A stretch of DNA of 64,000 bases from Mytilus edulis (GCF_963676685.1 NC_092346.1:30641133-30705132), one strand, 5' to 3'; counted from the stretch's first letter, positions 46,691 through 59,582 are shown. A program made the numbers and translations. Notes: a model not told the origin generated them from the sequence alone.

Positions 46691-47504
46691 AAGGGTCAGT
46701 ATTCCATTTCACGGTTATTGTAGCCATATTGAATAGGGGGCAGATATTTTAAAATAGAGTGAAAATGTTTTGAAAAATACGAAAAAACATCACTGAAACA
46801 GAACGGTTGATTGGAAATATGTACAGGTTGTATCCTACTTTCATACTATTTCCCCCTCTACTATGCTCTATCCAAAACATCAGCGGAACAACAAATGACT
46901 ATTATATTGATATATATGTATAAAAAAAATAATCAGTGTCGAAATTTTAGTGAGGCAGCCTCACTTGCCTCAAGGGTAGCTACGGCCTTGTCTGCCCTTA
47001 TTGAATAAGACTGCAATAACGCGAAAGGGCTTTTCGAGGGTTTAAGGCATATTTGCATTTTGTAGAAATAGTATTGCATGTCATTTTCGCTGTTTGCAGT
47101 TATGTCTAGGAAAATAACTCCGAAAAGGAGTCATTTTGAGGGGCTAAATTATATTAGCATTTTTTGTATATGTTGTATTGTTGGTTTATCTTGCTTTTTA
47201 CAATTAATGGTGGTCATTAATGTCTAGGACAATATTATTCCTATGCGGAATTGTCTTTTGGTAGAAATGAAGAAGAGACAGATCATAACTTTGTTTTGGC
47301 CTCCGTCATATTTCTTATTTTTAAAGATAAATATAAAATATTATTTGCGATTTACCCCTTTGTTTTATCTAGACATGTCAGTTTTGGTATATTACACAGA
47401 CTTGATTATGCTTACCTTAAGGATCTTTCAGACTAGATTTTTCAAAACGTTTACGACAGTGACGGACGCCAAGTGACGACACTCATTTTGCAAGGCGAGA
47501 TTAA

Positions 47505-48628
47505 AATAAATTGCTTCGCCGAGCGCATCTAGATACGGCCACAGATGTACAAACCTAAACAGTTGGGGCAAAAATGGACATAATATTCGCGCTTGATACA
47601 TGTCTGAATTTGGATTTTGATTAAATATTTGACACATAATAGGTTTCTGACACAGAATAACTGAAGTTAAAGAACTTAGAATTGGTTATGTGATTTGAAT
47701 TTATATTCATTTTTTTTTTGCTTTTGTGCAATACACTATGCCCCAAAAAAAAAAAATAAAAAAAAATAAAAAATAAACAATAATTATAAAAAATATTTGA
47801 AGAAATGTTCTTTTTAATTTATGAAATATGAAAAGAAAAGAAAATCGCCCCCTATTTTTTTTATACCCCTTCCTCTCTCATTTTTTTCTCACCCCCACCT
47901 TATCCCTCAAAAACAATTCTTTCCCTTAAGATATGGTCATAATCTCAATTCATTTCCAAAGCAGTTTTCATCCTTAATATTATAAACCCATTAAAATACT
48001 TATGAAAGTCTTAAAAAATGTCATACATAATCAATATTCCTTAATCAGCATTTAAACTAGCCACTAAAACAAATTGACAGCTTATCATTTCAAGACAATA
48101 CAACATTTCTTTATACATAATTTAAAAGCAGTCTAAGGGAGGTAATCAAAAACAGTGTTTTGATTATTTCCCTTACACTGCTTTTAATTTGTCTTTAGTA
48201 ATTGTCCATTAACCAGTAAACCCTTGTGTTCCCTTTTTCTTTTTTTTCTCTAATTCCTAAACAGTTTGAGCCATACCCCCCCCCCCCCTTTTTCCACAAA
48301 AGCCAATCCTTACCATCCATTTGTTGTATGGAAACTTGTTGCATAATTTCATAGAGATCCATACACCATTCCACAAGTTATTGTTTGGAAACTAGAAAAA
48401 TGCTTATTTGGGCCCCTTTTTTTGCTACTTATTCCTAAACTGTTAGGACCACTACCTCCAAAATCAATCCCAACCTTCCTTTTTTGGTTATAAACATTTT
48501 GTTTAAATTTCAGATTTTTATTTACTTATACTAAAGTTATTGTCCGGAAACCAAATGTCTACGGACGACGTGGAAGACGACGACTAGTCGCAATATACGA
48601 CCGCAAATGTTTTTGCGGTCGTATAAAT
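47505..48628 (+). mobile_element. ATACGACCGCA-family element, ~1.1 kb copy
   Basis: It starts AATTGCTTCGCCGAGCGC, then GATACGGCCACAGATG, and ends GCGGTCGTATAAA. It has a conserved internal stem (48,130-48,185, GGGAGGTAATC against GATTATTTCCCTTA) and a terminal hairpin with perfect 13-base arms (ATACGACCGCAAA) at 48,592-48,627. The unit CCTAAACTGTTAGGACCA is shared with 18,168-21,172. Non-autonomous. Confidence 0.8.
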
Positions 48629-48629
48629 A

Positions 48630-49234
48630 AGGAGCTTAGAAAAAGACGTCTGGACTATTCAATCATACTATGAAAATGTATATCATCACATTTTTACTTA
48701 TTTATAAATTCAGTGGGCATAAAAAGTATATGAACTACCTTCAACCTAGATAGGATTTCTTTGAATCTCGATTTTAATAAAAGATCCGATGCTGCTAAAT
48801 ATTGTCATATCATATCTAATATATAGGTCATTGGGATTTCATTTTCATATAAAAGTTTACTGTTGTAGCATAAATATTTAAATACCGTCACTTCGAACTC
48901 ATGCCGTCGTCATGAAAGCAACACGAGGTTACGCGAGCTCCTTTTGTATAGCATGCCGAAAACTACAAGCTTCACGTTTCAGGCTAAGATTAAGCATCAG
49001 TACAATGATACAGATCACATTCAGTAACTAGATGATGAGACCGTGTTCCATGTCCACAAATTCTACCCGTGAGTAAATAGCAATTTATACAGAATCTAGA
49101 TAAATGACCAACAGCAGCGATTTTATATAATATTTCTTGGTCTACCTTCAGTTCTGAGCAAATTTGACATTCTTGCAAAAAAGAACTTAAAATGTACAAG
49201 CCATTATTTATTTTTCCTGTTATTTAGGGAACAA
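48630..49234. other. No feature recognised
   Basis: Short unsupported open frames only. ATGATACAGATCACATTCAG near 49,002 begins no recognisable exon. Confidence 0.45.
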
Positions 49235-49620
49235 TTATAAATTAAGGCAACAGTAGTACATCGTTGTTCAAAAGTCGATTGAGAGAAAATAAATCCGTTA
49301 CAAAACTAAAACCGAGGGAACACACAGAAACACTGAAGTGCAACCACAAAATTAATAAATGTCAACATAAATAGAAACGGGCTATTTGATAACAACTGCC
49401 ACATTCCTGACTTAGTACATGACATTTTCAGAAATTTTTTTTTTGGATTGAACCTGGTTTTATGGCTAGCCAAAGCGCTTAAATATGGCAATGTTAAAAA
49501 TATCGCTAAAATGACAACACTACGTGACATGAATACAGTACAAACAAACGCAAGAACACTCAGCCATGGTGGTACTATCAGATCTTTCAGTATACCAAAC
49601 GTTCCACTGTTTATCAATGA
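49235..49620. repeat. Dispersed repeat, GGCAACAGTAGT family, long copy
   Basis: Reads AAGGCAACAGTAGTACATCG, GATTGAGAGAAAATAAATCC, AAACTAAAACCGAGGGAA, CAACTGCCACATTCCTGACT and GGATTGAACCTGGTTTTATG. I recall this block as widespread in mussels. The 105-codon minus-strand frame across it (49,306-49,623) is therefore unlikely to be a gene. Confidence 0.7.
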
Positions 49621-49624
49621 CATT

Positions 49625-50860
49625 CAGCCATTTTGTTGAAAAGATATACAGTGCATAACACAGTTCTTCACCTCTATCCAACAAAAAAATCTAGGTTTTT
49701 CCCCTAGGATTTGAAAATAACTAATTTATTTTCAAAGATGGTATCAAATAAATAAAAACAGCTAATTTTAAATTAAGACTTGGACAAACCTCACTGTACT
49801 AGAAAGAGCAGCTTGAAGATTGAACAGCAAAAGTTTCGAAGGTCTGGCATAATAACTCCCATAGAGTTCAAGAGTATTTCCAGGTAAGGATGAGTGGGAA
49901 CCACGAGAAAAAGTAAAATGAGATTTTCTTCTATACCTTTTTTATTTATTCAAATAATGTTTTTTTTCTTCAGAAATCATCTATTTGCACACACCATGGT
50001 TACAGAAACGTTCAAAATTCATTTTATCGATATATTTCTGGTCAAAACGAGTGGTTTAGTTCGTTTTAATAGGAAATGGCCTTTCAGTGAGTGAAAATGT
50101 TGCTGAATTTGTTCCAGTCCGGATCGATAATTTGTAAAATTTAAGTCAAAATGTCTCCAATATGAACATCGCCCTACTTTTAAATTTGCGTCCTAAGATG
50201 GCAAGTTATTTTTATGCTATAAAGCTGCATGCATATACGATGTCGCTGTTGCATTGAATAAAGATCAAAGTTTGGTGGCCACTCATTACATTTCAAGACG
50301 TACACCGTAAATTCAACGGAACAGCAAAGCAAAGCACAACACCATTATAAATATTCCTTACTTTTAGGAGGATTCCGCTGTTTATGCTCATAATGCAGTT
50401 GTTAACATTTTTTACATCAACTCTGATCGGAAATCGTGTACTCTTTGTCTTCAGCCTTCCTAGTATCAAGGAAGTATTTCAATTTCCAAACATTCCACCT
50501 ATAGGCTACATCAGACTACCATAAACAAAAAATGTGTGTTGTGTGGTTGAGCGAATAATAATCAACATATGGTGCAACTCGAAGAAACGCCAAAGTTTGT
50601 TGTTGAAAATGACGCCACTTAAATTAAAAAAAACCACGCAAATACATCGTTTTAAACGTATATATGTGAAACCGAATGAAGTGCATTTGATACTGGTAGT
50701 CTGAGGAATAGACTTCATTAATTGATAATGAATATCAAATGTTTAAGGCGTTTATAAATGGTTGAATGAATTAACAAATGCAACGGACGATCGTATTGTA
50801 TTGTTTATTCATAAATAGGTATTTAATCACTTTTTATTTTGTGCTCATTTTGAAGAGGCT
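49625..50860. other. No feature recognised
   Basis: AT-rich with short open frames lacking domain or splice support. Repeats may be present that are too diverged to identify by eye. Confidence 0.45.
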
Positions 50861-50869
50861 AGTTTAACC

Positions 50870-51200
50870 ACACCAATTATACGAGGCAACAGTGTTTACT
50901 GATGTTCAAAACTCGTGAATCCATTTTGAATACACAAATCGAAGAAAAAAACTAGGAATTCGCATAGAATAAACGTTGAAGCGATACCAGACGCGTCAAC
51001 AGGGTTAGCGTTTCTGCGTTTCTTCCTATGCACGCATCTTCCACCACGGAAGTTAAAATATCACGATAGGTCAAAAGACACAATCTGTTAATTCGGACCA
51101 GACGACTGTTTTGGTATCTTCAAATCTAACGACAAAGAAAACGTGTTTCTCCTGAGTTGAGCCAGGGAATACCATATCAGTAAACTATTTCATAATGCGA
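50870..51200. repeat. Dispersed repeat, GAGGCAACAGTGT variant, with a second block
   Basis: ATACGAGGCAACAGTGTTTA, then AAACTCGTGAATCCATTTTG and CATAGAATAAACGTTGAAGC recur diverged at 51,780-51,855 and 52,190-52,330. The following block, with GGTCAAAAGACACAATCTG and AACGTGTTTCTCCTGAG, is GC-richer than its surroundings but has no open frame of note. Confidence 0.6.
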
Positions 51201-51604
51201 CGTGTAGATTTAAATTTCTCTTCTTAATTTACTCGATGTTAGATGTTTTTTTGTGAAGTGACTGTGTATACTTTAATTAATGACGTTATCACAACGTGAA
51301 CATGCACTTATGTGACGTATCAATAAAAATACGTAAACTAGATACAATGTATATGATGGGACAGAGGGGTGGGTTACTACTGAGAAATATGAAAAAAATT
51401 GGCATGGCAAAATCTCGACATTGTGATATATACTAGTTTGTAAGCAATATTCTTGTTTCAGAACTACCCTTGTATGATATACTAATATTCGCTGAAATGT
51501 GGGTTAACAATTTGAGAGGATATCAATGTATCTGAACGTATATAGATATAAAAGGGCAGTATGCTTTTTGTAATGGCTTTGTATGAATTTGGCTTCATAT
51601 AAAG

Positions 51605-51608
<4 letters not shown>

Positions 51609-51641
<33 letters not shown>
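51609..51641 (+). repeat. Poly-A run of about 33 bases
   Basis: An uninterrupted A tract preceded by AAAGAT and followed by CTAAGGG. It may be the tail of a retroposed sequence, but no duplicated flanks are obvious. Confidence 0.7.
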
Positions 51642-51642
<1 letters not shown>

Positions 51643-51769
51643 AAGGGTGCATAATTAGTATCCATTAAGATACCGAAAGTTTGTTGGAAATATCATTTTA
51701 CCAAACTGGAAAAAAAAATTGTACAAAATATAAACATTGTTTAGTTGCAACAATTTTTGACGTGTTACT

Positions 51770-51975
51770 TGAAAGGCCATATCAATGGTAACAGTACGAT
51801 ACGAGGCAACAGTAGTTATCCGGTTTTTCAAGCTCGTAACTTCATTTTGTACTTAGTCAGGAATATGACAGTTGATATCCTTTCGTTTGATGTGTCGGAG
51901 CTTTCGATTTTGCCATTTAATTACGGACTTCCGGTTTGATTTTTCCTGGGAGTTGGGTATTTTTGTTATTTTAAA
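51770..51975 (+). repeat. Chimeric repeat: GAGGCAACAGTAGT piece joined to TTTCCTGGGAGTTGG piece
   Basis: The left half (ACGAGGCAACAGTAGTTATC) belongs to the 50,870 family. The right half (GTCAGGAATATGACAGTTGA, then GCCATTTAATTACGGACTTC) belongs to the 7,340 family. Two families that are separate elsewhere are fused here. Confidence 0.65.
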
Positions 51976-52189
51976 ACTGTACAATTATAAACCTGGTAAT
52001 TGCAAGTTGCAACAATTCTGACGTGTAACTTGAATGGCTATTTTAATGGTAACGGCACTAGTATTTGTTATAATTGAGGGAGCTAGTAAGTAAAGGTTAT
52101 ATCTATTGATTAATCGGGTAGGTTTCACTATCTGGGAAATCTGCAAAATTTGCAACAGACTCGATTATGTTATATCGAATATCAATTGT

Positions 52190-52330
52190 AGAATGCGAGG
52201 CTACAATAGTTGTCCGATTTTCCAAGCTCGGAACTTTCTTTTGAATACAAAAATCGAGACAAATACAAGAAGACCGCATGAAATATTAACATTGTACAAA
52301 GCGAGATCGGACGCATCAACTTGGAAGAGT
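52190..52330 (+). repeat. Dispersed repeat, third copy of the GAGGCAACAGT family
   Basis: GCGAGGCTACAATAGTTGTC, then CAAGCTCGGAACTTTC, TTGAATACAAAAATCGA and ACGCATCAAC match 50,890-51,000 in order. Confidence 0.6.
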
Positions 52331-52384
52331 GTTCACCAAGTAAGACAAAAAAGAACACAGATGATGCCCCTCTCATATATAACG

Positions 52385-52545
52385 TTTTAAAGGGGCAGGA
52401 TTCCTTAACGGTATACTATAAGTGTCGCCAACCGAATTCGATTGACGAACTTGATCGGAGTTTAACAGTAATAAGCATTGTGTATAGGTTTCATAACATA
52501 TCGTTATGGCAAAACAAAGCTATTGAACGGAAACCAATTGCGGGA
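52385..52545 (+). repeat. Dispersed repeat, GGGGCATAACTC family, diverged copy
   Basis: AAAGGGGCAGGATTCC, CTTGATCGGAGTTTAACAGT, AATAAGCATTGTGTATAGGT and GAACGGAAAC follow the order in 21,480-21,790. Confidence 0.65.
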
Positions 52546-52919
52546 AGCACGTACGGACAGATAAGTATAACAATTAATGACCCCTTCGACTATTATACGA
52601 TTGTATGCAGACTTTGCAAAAAAAAAAAAATCGAAATCAAGTATCCACAATATTACATAACTATATCGCACATAAATGGAAGTCTTAAATATGTATATAT
52701 TATAGTAGTGCATAAGGGGTCAACAGATGATTCACTTACTTACTTCATACACATTTTGGGAAGAGTAGTTGTTCCTTTTTTTCCCCGCAACACTTGTTAT
52801 AATTGCAAAAGAATATATTAAACACAAATCTGATTTGGAAGTTCAGAAAGCTAAATCTGTGAATTTAAAACCACAGGGTTTAAGCTATATGAAGTCAATT
52901 TTCAAGTTGTTACTATTAA

Positions 52920-55008
52920 TGCCCGCGTCACACTGTCCCGATTTTTACGCCGATGGCAAAACGATTATGGAAATTTTCAAAATCGGGACTGATCGTATCC
53001 AGATCGGGCTATTCGTAGTGCCATCTTTAACCATCGTAGAACCATCGGACACTTTTTCTAGCCTTCGGGGACAACTTCGGGAAGGGTTCTAAATTTTTTA
53101 ACATGTTAAAAAATCCCCGAAGGTGCGTCCGATGTTGAGGGGTCGTATTGAGTTCGTATCACCATCCTCACCATCGTAATGTCACCGGGAATGCATCTTT
53201 GAACATCGTATTGCATTCGTGTTTCCATCGTTTCCATCGGGCAGTTTTGACATTACGATGTCTACACGAATGAATCACGAAGCTACCCGAAGGTCTTACG
53301 ATGGCAACACGACTTCGTGAAGACCTCGTAATCCCGTCGTGTTGCCATCGAATAAAAGTACGAAGGCGACAAGATGGAACTACGACGGTAATAAATCCAG
53401 CTAAATGTAAGTTAATTTACGCGCTAAAATACATTTAAAGTGCCATGCGCGATATGCACTGGTCAGTCTAATACGACAGTTAAGAAAGACGTTCACAAAA
53501 CATGGAGCTCATATCATATGATTCTATAAGAACAAGAAAGGCGACAGCGTTGTTTCTATAAATTCAAATGGAACAAGAAGAGCAGCTATTACAGGCTCAG
53601 GATTTACTTTTACAAGTAAAATATTATTTTTTGTCAATTTTTCATATCAAGTAACATAATGAAAATCATAAACGTGCCTCGTACACCAACACTGCAGGTA
53701 CACGTATATAGGGAAACCAACTTTTTCTTCATTATTCTGATTTTTTATGTATCGTCTGAGTTGTTGTCACACGAATGTTTACTCCATAACCATTTTGTTT
53801 TCTATATGTCATATTTTGCCGCATTTGTTGCTTTCCCCACAGCCTTCCTTTTGTCTATATTATTATGATATTCTCCTGGAAAGAGCTCTTTTTGAATAAA
53901 AGGGATCAACGAACCCATTACCTTACCTTTAAGATAGATCAGTAAACATGGGCATAATTATGGGTGATTATTCAGACTAGTGCACACATTTTACAGTTCA
54001 AACAAGGCAATGCCGAGCGTGGCATCCCCTCGTATGTAACATATTGGGGACAAATATGGACACTATATTTGTATATGACACATGCAGAAAATGGTAAATT
54101 AAATATGCATATTTGATACATAAACTATTTTTTTTAGAAATCAACTAAAACATTCAGTAACTGGAAATACCTTTAATATTGTCTTTAAAACCAGCAGGTA
54201 AAAAATAAGCAACCAATTTCCTGTGTATTATGCTATTTCAAGGAGAAAAAACAAGTCCATCTGCATGACCTTGACCTTTGGCCTTGAATGTAAAAAATGT
54301 CAGATCATTACAAGGAGGAACAATATACCAAATGTGGTTAAAACTTTTGAAGCATATTGGTTTTAGAGTGTCCACAAGGGTGATATTGCCTTGTATTACA
54401 ACTGCCACTGTGACCTTGACCTTTGAACTTTAAAGTCAATCGCGCTTAAAATATTCTTAACGAGTAACACCATACCAAGTTTTGAGCATTTTGGTTCTAG
54501 AGTGTCCATAACAATTTTATCTACACGCAGTCAAGTTTTACCCTTCAAGCACACGGTCTTCCGTCTTATGATTAAACCAGAAATTAAATGTACAATATAA
54601 TATATATTCAATATTGATCAAACAATTCAAAACGCGTGATGCCTTCGGCATATAATTTAAATGCATCGTAAGCTGTACACGACGTCTTTTAGACATCGTA
54701 TGGCCATCGCGCCATCATCGTAATCCATCTGGTAGCCTTCGTAATCCATCGTGTAGCCTTCGTGATCCATCGTGTAGGCTTCGGCTGAGATATGAAGCTT
54801 AAATACCCGTCTTCGGTTAACCTTCGTATGTCCATCTTTTGCTATCATATATAATTTCGGCACCATCGTATAGACTTCGTTATTCATCGTACTTGCTTCG
54901 GTCGCTTTTTGGTATTTTAACGAGATCGGGACCAACTTCGTACGAACTTACAATTTTCACATTCGGGTGTCCATCGTATATAAAAATCGGGACAGTGTGA
55001 CGCGGGCA
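52920..55008. mobile_element. 2.1-kb DNA transposon with inverted ends at TTAA
   Basis: The left end TGCCCGCGTCACACTGTCCC followed by GATTTTTA is repeated exactly, inverted, at the right end (TAAAAATCGGGACAGTGTGA, then CGCGGGCA). TTAA flanks both sides (52,916-52,919 and 55,009-55,012), as made by piggyBac or Kolobok elements. Both subterminal regions are full of short words in both strands (CCATCGTA, CTTCGTA, GTAGCCTTCG), likely transposase-binding sites (inference). A plus-strand start at 53,569 encodes only MEQEEQLLQAQDLLLQ before a possible GTAAAA donor; no transposase catalytic domain is recognisable, so it is probably non-autonomous. Confidence 0.85.
54265..54460 (+). repeat. TGACCTTGACCTTTG repeats inside the TTAA element
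   Basis: GCATGACCTTGACCTTTGGC and CTGTGACCTTGACCTTTGAA are about 145 bases apart, each followed by a TACCAA-TGG/TTT block and TTAGAGTGTCCA. They are two units of a bivalve repeat. The TGACCT words resemble nuclear-receptor half-sites, but repeat origin is the simpler reading. Confidence 0.6.
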
Positions 55009-55699
55009 TTAATAAAGCAATAATTTCTAGTCAAAGACAGGTAAAACTCACCAAAGTTGTTGGGCTTATTAAAATTGTATTACTAAGTATACTTGCAGTA
55101 GATACATTCAGTAAGGACACTCATCGGATTGACTGATGAAGACTTTATCAACTTTTCTAATTTATTTATTTTGAATTAAGATAGTAGTCCATTCCATAAC
55201 TATGGAACGATAAATGTCCACCCCGTCAGAGCACATTCACGATAGTTTGAAGTAAATCGGTCACGGCATACGTGAGTTGGAACTCGACGTGTTAAATTTT
55301 TAAAAGATGCACACCAGACAATTGTCGACTAGTATACAGACCATTATTCCTTATAGAAATACAGTTCAGATTTCTAGGCTACCTCAAGATAGTTTATGAC
55401 ATGCTAACATTTGTCATAAAGACTCATGAATGTGGCGAGGGAGAAGAATCGGTATGCCATAAAACGTCCGTCGCAAAATGTAAAAAAAAGTGTCAGCAAA
55501 ACAGAAATCGTCATACATCGAACTTCTTTAAGGCTGATAGGGGAAAACAAATATGGTTACCCCGGCCTATTCCAATGGCACGTTCGTTTGGCTGTGAGGA
55601 GAGTAAAAATATGCGGTATGATCGTTCGGAATTGGGACATTAAATCCTATACCATGTGTAGGTGACAGTATTATTTTTAACAATATTAGATTTTAATAA

Positions 55700-56695
55700 A
55701 TTGCTTCGCCGAGCTCAGCTGTATACGACCGCAGAGGTCCAACCCTGAATAGTTGTGGCAAAAATGGACAAAATATTCGCACTTGATACAGGTATAAATT
55801 TGGATTGTAATTACATATTTGACACATAATAGGTTTCTGACACAGAATAACTGTAGTCATAGTCAAAGAACTTGAATTGGTCATGTGATTTGAATTTAAA
55901 TTCATTTCTTTGTTTTTGTGCAATATGATATGCTGTTGCGAATTGACCCCCGTTCCCCCCAAAAAATAAAAAAAAATATTTGGAGAATTTTTTTTTATAA
56001 TTTCTGAACAAATTGCCCCCCCCCCCTTTTCCCACCTTTAAAAAAGATTTCTTTCCCTCAAGATATGGTCGTTATCACAATTCAAATTTCAAATGGAGTT
56101 TGCAACCATAATAACCCATTTAAGTACATCATTGGAAATGACATACATAATCATGGCTAAAATTAAAATACCTACATCAGCATATTTAAAATAGATTGAC
56201 AGCTAATCACCTCAAGACTATACAACATCTCTTTATATTAATTCAAAATCAGTGTAAGGGAGGTAATTGTCAATGTTGTGTTTGAATGACCTCCCTTACA
56301 CTGCTTTTAAATTATGTTTTGTCCTTCAGTGACTGTCCATTAACCAGGACACCCTTGTTTTCCCACCTTTATTGCCCCCAATTCCTAAACGGTCTCAGCC
56401 ATAACCCCCCAAAGCCAATTATTATCATCCCTTTGTGGTATGGTTACATGTAATATAATTTCAGAGAGATCCATACACTTTAACACAAGTTATTGTCTGG
56501 AAACTAGAAAAATACTTATTTGGACCCTTTTTGGCCCCTAATTCATAGACTGTTTGGACCATAACCCCCAAAATCGATCCCTATCTTCCTTTTGTGGTCA
56601 TAAACCTTGTTTAAATTTCATAGATTTCTATTAAATTATACTTAAGTTTTTGTCCGAAAACCAAATGTCTTCGGACGACGACGACGTGATACCAA
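55700..56695 (+). mobile_element. ATACGACCGCA-family element, ~1.0 kb copy, 3' truncated
   Basis: It starts AATTGCTTCGCCGAGCTC, then GTATACGACCGCAGAGG. It keeps the internal stem (56,255-56,310, CAGTGTAAGGGAGGTAAT against GACCTCCCTTACACTG, nearly perfect) and the CCAAATGTCTTCGGACGACG end, but stops before the terminal hairpin. Confidence 0.8.
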
Positions 56696-56699
56696 TATA

Positions 56700-57575
56700 A
56701 AATCCAAAACATCAACAATTAGAAGATGCGATAAGGAAAATCACGAGCAGTACACATCCTATATTAAATTGACACGAAACCTAGTGAATCGAAAGTCAGT
56801 CGGTTTGGCTTCGCAAGTACTACCTGACACACAAACTTTTTGGGGATTTTAGTGTGCACAACAATTATTTATGGAAAAAAAATCATTTGGTACACTCTCG
56901 ACGGGAATATTAGTTTACTTCATATATTGTCTAGTCAAACCAATCGTCGATTGTAAAAATAATGTTTGAGTGCTCTCAATGCAATTATAATGCCAGTCGC
57001 CAAGTTGTTTTGTTTGGTTACGCAATTACGCAAGTAGTCTTGTGAACACAATCCATGATCGAAAAATTACCTTTCACAAACTTACTACCACGCAGGTGCT
57101 CTTGCAGCCGATGGTAGTTAAAGACTGCTCAATAATTTAAATGCTACAAGTATTATAATTAAATGTGTTTAAATAACACGTCAAAGCTACTCATTTATAT
57201 CCAAATATCAAATTATAATAATAACGGCATTTCTCTTTTTATATTCAACCGCAGTTTGTGATTCGGATTCAATCGGATGCGTTTTTATATATATATATAT
57301 ATACAAAAATGTGATGCGTTGATTCTCATGACATTGAAGACACATTAACATTCTGTAAATTTAAAATTGTCTTCAGATATTTTCTAAGGTTTAAAGGAGA
57401 TAGTGACATTTTCCTTATTACTTTGACAAACATTTGCGAGGAACGTCTTGTCCACAACATATAGGTAACAAAACATATCTAGTAAATGAACCTCACATAA
57501 CATATAATTAGGTATGTTTACCTACCTTTTACTTCTTAAAAATAAAAAGTCCCATTAACAAATCTTACTTATATA
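56700..57575. other. No feature recognised
   Basis: AT-rich, with an (AT)n run at 57,286-57,302. No open frame with support. Confidence 0.45.
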
Positions 57576-57582
57576 CATTCAG

Positions 57583-57674
57583 AAAACATAAGTGTTTATG
57601 GGAACGAAAGTTTTTGTCTACTTTTTAACCCGGTTCGGCATCACACACAATCTCCTGTACTCGTCTCAATACAG
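57583..57674 (+). CDS. Candidate internal exon, unidentified
   Basis: TACATTCAG precedes and GTGGGA follows. The frame between reads NISVYGNESFCLLFNPVRHH then TQSPVLVSIQ without a stop. It ends in phase 0, which fits the next candidate exon at 58,149. I recognise no family, and a chance open stretch is possible. Confidence 0.25.
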
Positions 57675-58148
57675 GTGGGATGTTTTGATTTTGGCCTCAT
57701 TATGTATTGGTAACTGTTCTATACCATTCGTCTTGTTTATATCTATCGAATGTTACCAAAACCTAATAACGGCAGGGTTTCTGTTCAAAAAATTTAGATT
57801 ACACGGTTGCTTAACGTCTCTCTGAAACCATGATTTTGGTACACATATTAGTTATGAAGTTTCTTAAAAATTCAACGATTCATATGAACATATCACACTG
57901 TCCCTGTTCGGCTCATTAAGGTCAATAACGAAAAACAGTGAACGAAATGGTTCCATTACTCTGATATGAAACAATCGTACCACATTCCTTTTTACATCAT
58001 GTGGTAAGTTAACAATGGGCTAATAGTCAATGTGTTCAATCTTTTACTTCTATGTAAAACAACCGTTATCATCCCTAATGACAGCAGTGTTGATTGTTAA
58101 TTTTGAGAATTCAATTTGCCGAATAATTCTTATAATATAGAATTATAG

Positions 58149-58376
58149 TTTTCCAACCACTCGCTCAACATTGGAAGGGAAGTGACGACGCCCCAAAACG
58201 CACAAATGACGGTGATAAAAGCGCGTATAATTGACGAGTTTTTTCCGGTGACGGATGAACTCGAAAGTGGTCTATTGAATCCTAACTATATCAAACAACT
58301 TCACATGGACTATAAAAAAGACGGATACGTTTCAGCGTCGTTAAAATATCACTTTGCAAGACAAATAATAGTTTAG
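58149..58376 (+). CDS. Candidate terminal exon, unidentified
   Basis: After AATTATAG the frame reads FSNHSLNIGREVTTPQNAQM, then KARIIDEFFPVTDELESGLL and YKKDGYVSASLKYHF, ending at TAG. It is richer in G+C and CpG than its surroundings and protein-like in composition. No AATAAA follows closely. It could be a host gene's last exon or a mobile-element remnant; I cannot name it. Confidence 0.3.
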   Translation, partial: FSNHSLNIGREVTTPQNAQMTVIKARIIDEFFPVTDELESGLLNPNYIKQLHMDYKKDGYVSASLKYHFARQIIV

Positions 58377-59582
58377 TATTATATCACATGAAAACATTGT
58401 CAATTTAAGTCAAAATTTGAAATTTAAAGTATATCTATGAACCTTGTAAAAATGATATATATATAAAAATAGATATAGACCAAACATTCCGGAGAAAGAT
58501 TCTCAAATGACACTAAGTTATCAAAATGAATATTAGGTAGTACTTGTATATGTATTACAATTACCAGTTTACAGGAAATTTATACTGATAATATGTAATA
58601 CCTGCATTTTGTGTAATAACCATAATTGAATATGTTTGCTTTGATACCTGTAGAGGATTGTGGGACCGTAAAGCATTACAATATGTGTTGTCGCAACTAA
58701 CACAACCTACGCGAAGTTCACCCAAAAAAAGACAAACTAGTATTGTGGACTTTGTAAATTTGTATTGGACAAGGGCAAATACTTAGATTTGAAAACCATG
58801 TCAAACTTTCAATACCCTTTTGTCGTTAATAATTTTATGTACATTCTAAGCTTATCATTGTTTAAATCAGGTTGACCCTTGGCGGTCTGTACATCTGTCC
58901 ATACTTCCTTCCCAAATTGTGTCTCCATTTTCTAGTCTGCAACAACGAAGCGTTTTAAACACAGATCAGGTACGAAATTGGGTGGCGTCAATTTCACCTT
59001 CTCAAGGTATGTCCTTCTGAAAATGGAAAATTGATGAATGCTGATTATTTACAAGCTGAGACATGCGTTTTCAATAGACACATTTTTCATTGGTTATATT
59101 TGTTGTCATTATTATACATATCATAAGAATGAATGCATTTCTGAAGTTTGACTTTTTTTCAAAGTAGATACAAGAGATGATCCGAAGTAAAAATTATAAA
59201 AAAGTGTATACTTTCATATCAGTATACAAGCTCTGTGACATGTTATATACCGAATGCTTCCTGTGATACTTTAATAATTTATTCTAGTTAATCCTTGAAA
59301 ATGATTTGATCCCCCTTTTGAAGCCTTATATCAGTAGGAACTTCAACCCAACTTTTTGTCTAATTTGAATTTATTGTTGATTAACTGACCTTACTGTGTT
59401 TGTAATATAGAACATTTTAACACTACCTTTTATGCAACTTTGAACGAAAAAATATCGAAAACATTTCTTAAACTTAAAACCACTAAACCGGAGAATATAT
59501 TTAGGGAAAGATTTCTAGAGGGGAAATGTGATTGTAATATAATGTCATTCACGCCAATAAGTTATATCGGGAGTGATCGATG

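Noticed and set aside
49306..49623. 105-codon minus-strand frame with membrane-like segments
   Set aside because: It coincides with a repeat I recognise as widespread; hydrophobicity comes from T-rich sequence.
54265..54460. TGACCT half-sites as a hormone-response element
   Set aside because: The words recur within a repeat unit inside a transposon, and no target gene is adjacent.
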